The position numbers and the translations under genes are program-made. DNA of 64,000 nucleotides, from positions 5,681 to 69,680 of the forward strand of contig CALBZA010000056.1 in assembly GCA_937890005.1 (NCBI GenBank), given 5' to 3'. This DNA comes from an uncultured Verrucomicrobia subdivision 3 bacterium. Its GTDB lineage: Bacteria; Verrucomicrobiota; Verrucomicrobiia; Limisphaerales; DASXHY01. The notes beneath the pieces are model-generated. The model had not been told where the DNA came from. It saw only the letters and a program-made list of their open reading frames with translations, and made no database searches. Of the stretch, positions 61,827-64,000 are shown piece by piece (the first letter of the stretch is position 1; the number at the start of each line of letters is the position of its first letter).

Positions 61827-62972
61827 TCAGTGAAACGAACTGAGGCGAAATTGTTTCGGAGAAATGCCAGTGGCCTGCTTGAACGCGACGCAGAAACTGT
61901 TCGCGCTCTGGAAACCGCACATGCCGGCGACGATCTCCACCTTGTGATCCGACTCCGCCAGCAGGCGTTTGGCGCGCTCGATTCGCATGCGCTGCAACTC
62001 CTGGCCGGGCGTGCGCCCGAGGTTTTCCAGAAAAGCCTTGTGAAGTCCACGGCGGGACATGGCTGCGACACCCACGAGATCCTTCACGCTGATCGGCTCG
62101 TGGCAATGTTCCCAGATGAAGCGAAGGCTGTTGGCCACGCCTTTATGATTCACGGCAAGCAGATCGCTGCTCTTGCGGGTGATCAGGCCGGCGGCGGGGA
62201 CGCGGATTGGAACGGCAGGTGGTTCGCCGCCGTGCATCAGACGATCGAGTATCATCGCGCCGGTATAACCGAGTTGTTCCAGATTCGTATCGACACTGGA
62301 AATCGGCGTCAGCATGGCGTCGGGGGCGAGGAGGTAATTTTCCGCACCGACGATGGCGACCTGTTCCGGTACGGCGATTCCGGCGGAATGGCAGGATTCG
62401 AGAACGTCCAGAGCCTGTTCGTCGTTTGCCGCGAATACCGCCAGCGGTTTGGTCGCGCGTTTCATCTGCGCGGCCAGCCAGCTTCGTTTACGTGTCCATT
62501 GTTCGCGATCGACTCGGTAGGAGGGTGACTTGTGCCAGCGGATCCATTCGCAGGAATGGCCGGCCTCACGCAACGCCTCGAGAAATCCGGTGCCGCGTTC
62601 CTCGTAAGACCAGTTGTCCGCATCGCTGTAGAACATGAAGTTCCGGAAGCCGCGCGAAAGGAAATGCTCCGCGACGATCTTGGCGGCATGGGCGTGATCT
62701 TCGAGGACGCGCGGGAACTTGAGATGTGGACGGCGGAAGCTCAAATCCACCGTCGGCTTTTTGGCATGCACGACGAACTCGGCGAGATCGTCGCCCGCTC
62801 CCAGCCATGCGAGGATTCCGTCGCCCTGCCAGCCCCAGGGAATAATTTTCTCGCGAGCGAAATTGGTTGAAAGATGCCAGTCGTGTTCCTGGGCGAACCG
62901 TTCGATTCCGCGATGCACCCGGTAATCATACCAGCCGAGTGCGATCAAAACCCTCTTGCGGCGCTTCAGCAT
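61827..62972 (-). CDS. XylR-like AraC-family regulator with sugar-binding domain
   Basis: From the preferred ATG at 62972 (MLKRRKRVLIALGWYDYRVH) the product has 381 residues. The first ~270 form a LacI-type periplasmic-binding-protein fold (VDLSFRRPHLKFPRVLEDHA, FMFYSDADNWSYEERGTGF, AVFAANDEQALDVLESCH, VAIVGAENYLLAPDAMLTPI). The C-terminal ~105 residues are a double AraC helix-turn-helix (VKDLVGVAAMSRRGLHKAFL, VEIVAGMCGFQSANSFCVAF, TGISPKQFR). This is the XylR architecture, in which sugar binding controls activation. Its targets are unknown. It is divergent to the pseudopilin gene at 63138, whose promoter region it could share, and it is also near the export operon. Confidence 0.92.
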   Translation of the reverse strand: MLKRRKRVLIALGWYDYRVHRGIERFAQEHDWHLSTNFAREKIIPWGWQGDGILAWLGAGDDLAEFVVHAKKPTVDLSFRRPHLKFPRVLEDHAHAAKIVAEHFLSRGFRNFMFYSDADNWSYEERGTGFLEALREAGHSCEWIRWHKSPSYRVDREQWTRKRSWLAAQMKRATKPLAVFAANDEQALDVLESCHSAGIAVPEQVAIVGAENYLLAPDAMLTPISSVDTNLEQLGYTGAMILDRLMHGGEPPAVPIRVPAAGLITRKSSDLLAVNHKGVANSLRFIWEHCHEPISVKDLVGVAAMSRRGLHKAFLENLGRTPGQELQRMRIERAKRLLAESDHKVEIVAGMCGFQSANSFCVAFKQATGISPKQFRLSSFH

Positions 62973-63137
62973 TGCACGCGCGAGGATGAACAGACGCCGG
63001 GCGAAAGGCAACTCGATTGAGCCCGGTCCGCGCAGTTCTGTCCGGGTGCATAAAATTCAATCGCAAATGCAGATGTCACCGATTGTTCGGGTTTCTGCGG
63101 CCCACTTACGTTGAATGTGTTAACAAGCCACAACTGA

Positions 63138-63935
63138 ATGCCCGTCCTCATGATTGCCGTTTTGAGAAATCCCAAGCCTGCCCGCCACAGTGGGTTTACC
63201 CTGATTGAACTGCTCGTCGTGATCGCGATTATCGCGATTCTCGCGGCGATGCTGCTCCCGGCATTGAGCAGTGCCAAACGAAAGGCCCAGCAGATCAATT
63301 GCGTTTCAAATTTCAAACAGATGGGAACAGCGTTGCGGATGTATGTGGATGATTTCCGGGATTACCTGCCGCCGGGACCGGTTTCAACCAGCGACAACCC
63401 GAACGCCCTCGCCCAGACGCAGGCGCCGGTTTACAGCGGGCCGACGGCTTCGTCGAATTACCGCAAATGGCTGCCGTATTATCTGGCGACATATCTCTCG
63501 CTTCCGTCACCGCAGCAGGTCGGAACTGAAGTGCGTGTGGTGAACGTGTTCGTTTGCCCGGGATACAAGTCGAGCCTTCCGATGAACAGCGTTTCTGGCG
63601 CATACACCCCGGAATCCGACAATTTCGCCAATGCCTACTCCTATTCCATCACACGCGCGACCTCTGGCAACGGATGGACTCTTCCCGGACTTCCTTTCGG
63701 CAAACAGGATGATGCGACGCAACGTCCAATGAAGATCACATCCATCCCGCAGCCGGCAATCATCTGGGCGGCGGCGGACATGGACACGAACGCCGTGACA
63801 AATCCATCCGGCCTGGGGACGGCCTTTACCGGTGGGTATATGGCCCGGAAACCCGTTCACAAAATCGCCCGCAATCATCTTTACTTCGATTTCCATGTGG
63901 AATCGAAGAAAGTGGGATCAGCGATGGACTATTGA
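63138..63935 (+). CDS. Pseudopilin-like secreted protein (265 aa)
   Basis: A leader MPVLMIAVLRNPKPARHSG precedes the prepilin motif FTLIELLVVIAIIAILAAML, which is identical to the one in the pseudopilin at 12903. A basic linker (SSAKRKAQQINCVSNFKQMG) leads into a globular domain, and the C-terminal block reads RNHLYFDFHVESKKVGS, the H-X9-DG-like end with Phe for Gly. An internal ATG at 63150 gives a leader of 15 residues before the cleavage site and is an equally good start. It is divergent to the XylR-like regulator and followed within 11 bp by a putative insertion-sequence end. Confidence 0.9.
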   Translation: MPVLMIAVLRNPKPARHSGFTLIELLVVIAIIAILAAMLLPALSSAKRKAQQINCVSNFKQMGTALRMYVDDFRDYLPPGPVSTSDNPNALAQTQAPVYSGPTASSNYRKWLPYYLATYLSLPSPQQVGTEVRVVNVFVCPGYKSSLPMNSVSGAYTPESDNFANAYSYSITRATSGNGWTLPGLPFGKQDDATQRPMKITSIPQPAIIWAAADMDTNAVTNPSGLGTAFTGGYMARKPVHKIARNHLYFDFHVESKKVGSAMDY

Positions 63936-63946
63936 TTGCGGATTGC

Positions 63947-64000
63947 TGTCACCGGGCAGATCAAAACCAGCCACTTGTGGGCGGATTAAACCGGCCACCC
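63947..64000. mobile_element. Putative left end of an IS21-family element
   Basis: The sequence TGTCACCGGGCAGATCAAAA followed by CCAGCCAC, TTGTGG, GCGGATTAAACC and GGCCACCC has the form of an IS21-type terminus: a TGTCA- or TGTTGA-like tip followed by subterminal direct repeats (CAAAACCAGCCAC at 63962-63974 and TTAAACCGGCCAC at 63986-63998, period 24). Transposase genes would lie beyond the window. The call rests on pattern memory only. Confidence 0.45.

Overview
The window looks like a chromosomal segment of a Verrucomicrobiota bacterium, probably of the Pedosphaera/Limisphaerales type (inference). The signs are about 60% GC, two pseudopilins with the hyper-conserved TLIELLVVIAIIAILAAML segment, large secreted autotransporter-repeat and RHS proteins, a Reg_prop sensor kinase, several large secreted glycosidases, and intergenic simple repeats of the GGAATTT and GGATTGC kind. 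No replicon origin, rRNA or CRISPR array is visible.

Layout. (1) 1-1760 is a decayed stretch: a frameshifted kinase-like pseudogene, a small divergent gene, a fragment resembling an integrase N-terminus, and tRNA-Cys(GCA). (2) 1922-8024 (minus) is a tight operon: periplasmic-propeller histidine kinase, NarL-type regulator and a secreted GH2 enzyme. (3) 8267-25847 (plus) is a glycan-use region: a 1472-aa autotransporter-repeat protein with its own terminator, then a probable operon of pseudopilin, glutaminase-like DUF4965 enzyme, a GH2-GH127-LamG fusion, an unclassified TIM-barrel enzyme and a GH92 family protein, closed by a UUCG-loop terminator. The autotransporter gene and the operon share one palindrome that overlaps the -35 box of a similarly laid out promoter. 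Three enzymes here carry the same C-terminal beta-sandwich module. (4) 26065-36748 holds a lipoprotein, a small coiled-coil protein, a zincin, a 272-aa protein, a 1913-aa AAA+ ATPase and a flotillin; the last three are co-directional (minus) and look like a membrane-associated ATPase system. (5) pheS follows, with its own terminator. (6) 38523-53389 is a giant 4863-aa secreted PKD/RHS protein. Its C-terminal ~115 residues align by eye with the catalytic core of CD38-type ADP-ribosyl cyclases/NAD glycohydrolases, and a 90-aa immunity-like gene follows after 2 nt. (7) 53832-57233 has an alpha/beta-hydrolase lipoprotein, a two-repeat secreted protein, a HAD phosphatase and a PfkB kinase. (8) 57434-61630 is an exopolysaccharide export pair: a Wza-like lipoprotein and an unusual single polypeptide joining the inner-membrane Wzz/Wzc part to an outer-membrane Wza-like part. 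(9) The right end has a XylR-like AraC regulator, a second pseudopilin gene and what looks like the terminus of an IS21-family element running off the window.

The most noteworthy items are the predicted NAD-degrading toxin/immunity pair, the PCP-OPX fusion, the flotillin/giant-ATPase cluster, the shared promoter-operator of the glycan region, the GH92 protein with Gln at the general-acid position, and the shared accessory domain on three different enzymes. All family assignments were made by reading the sequence; no database search was run.
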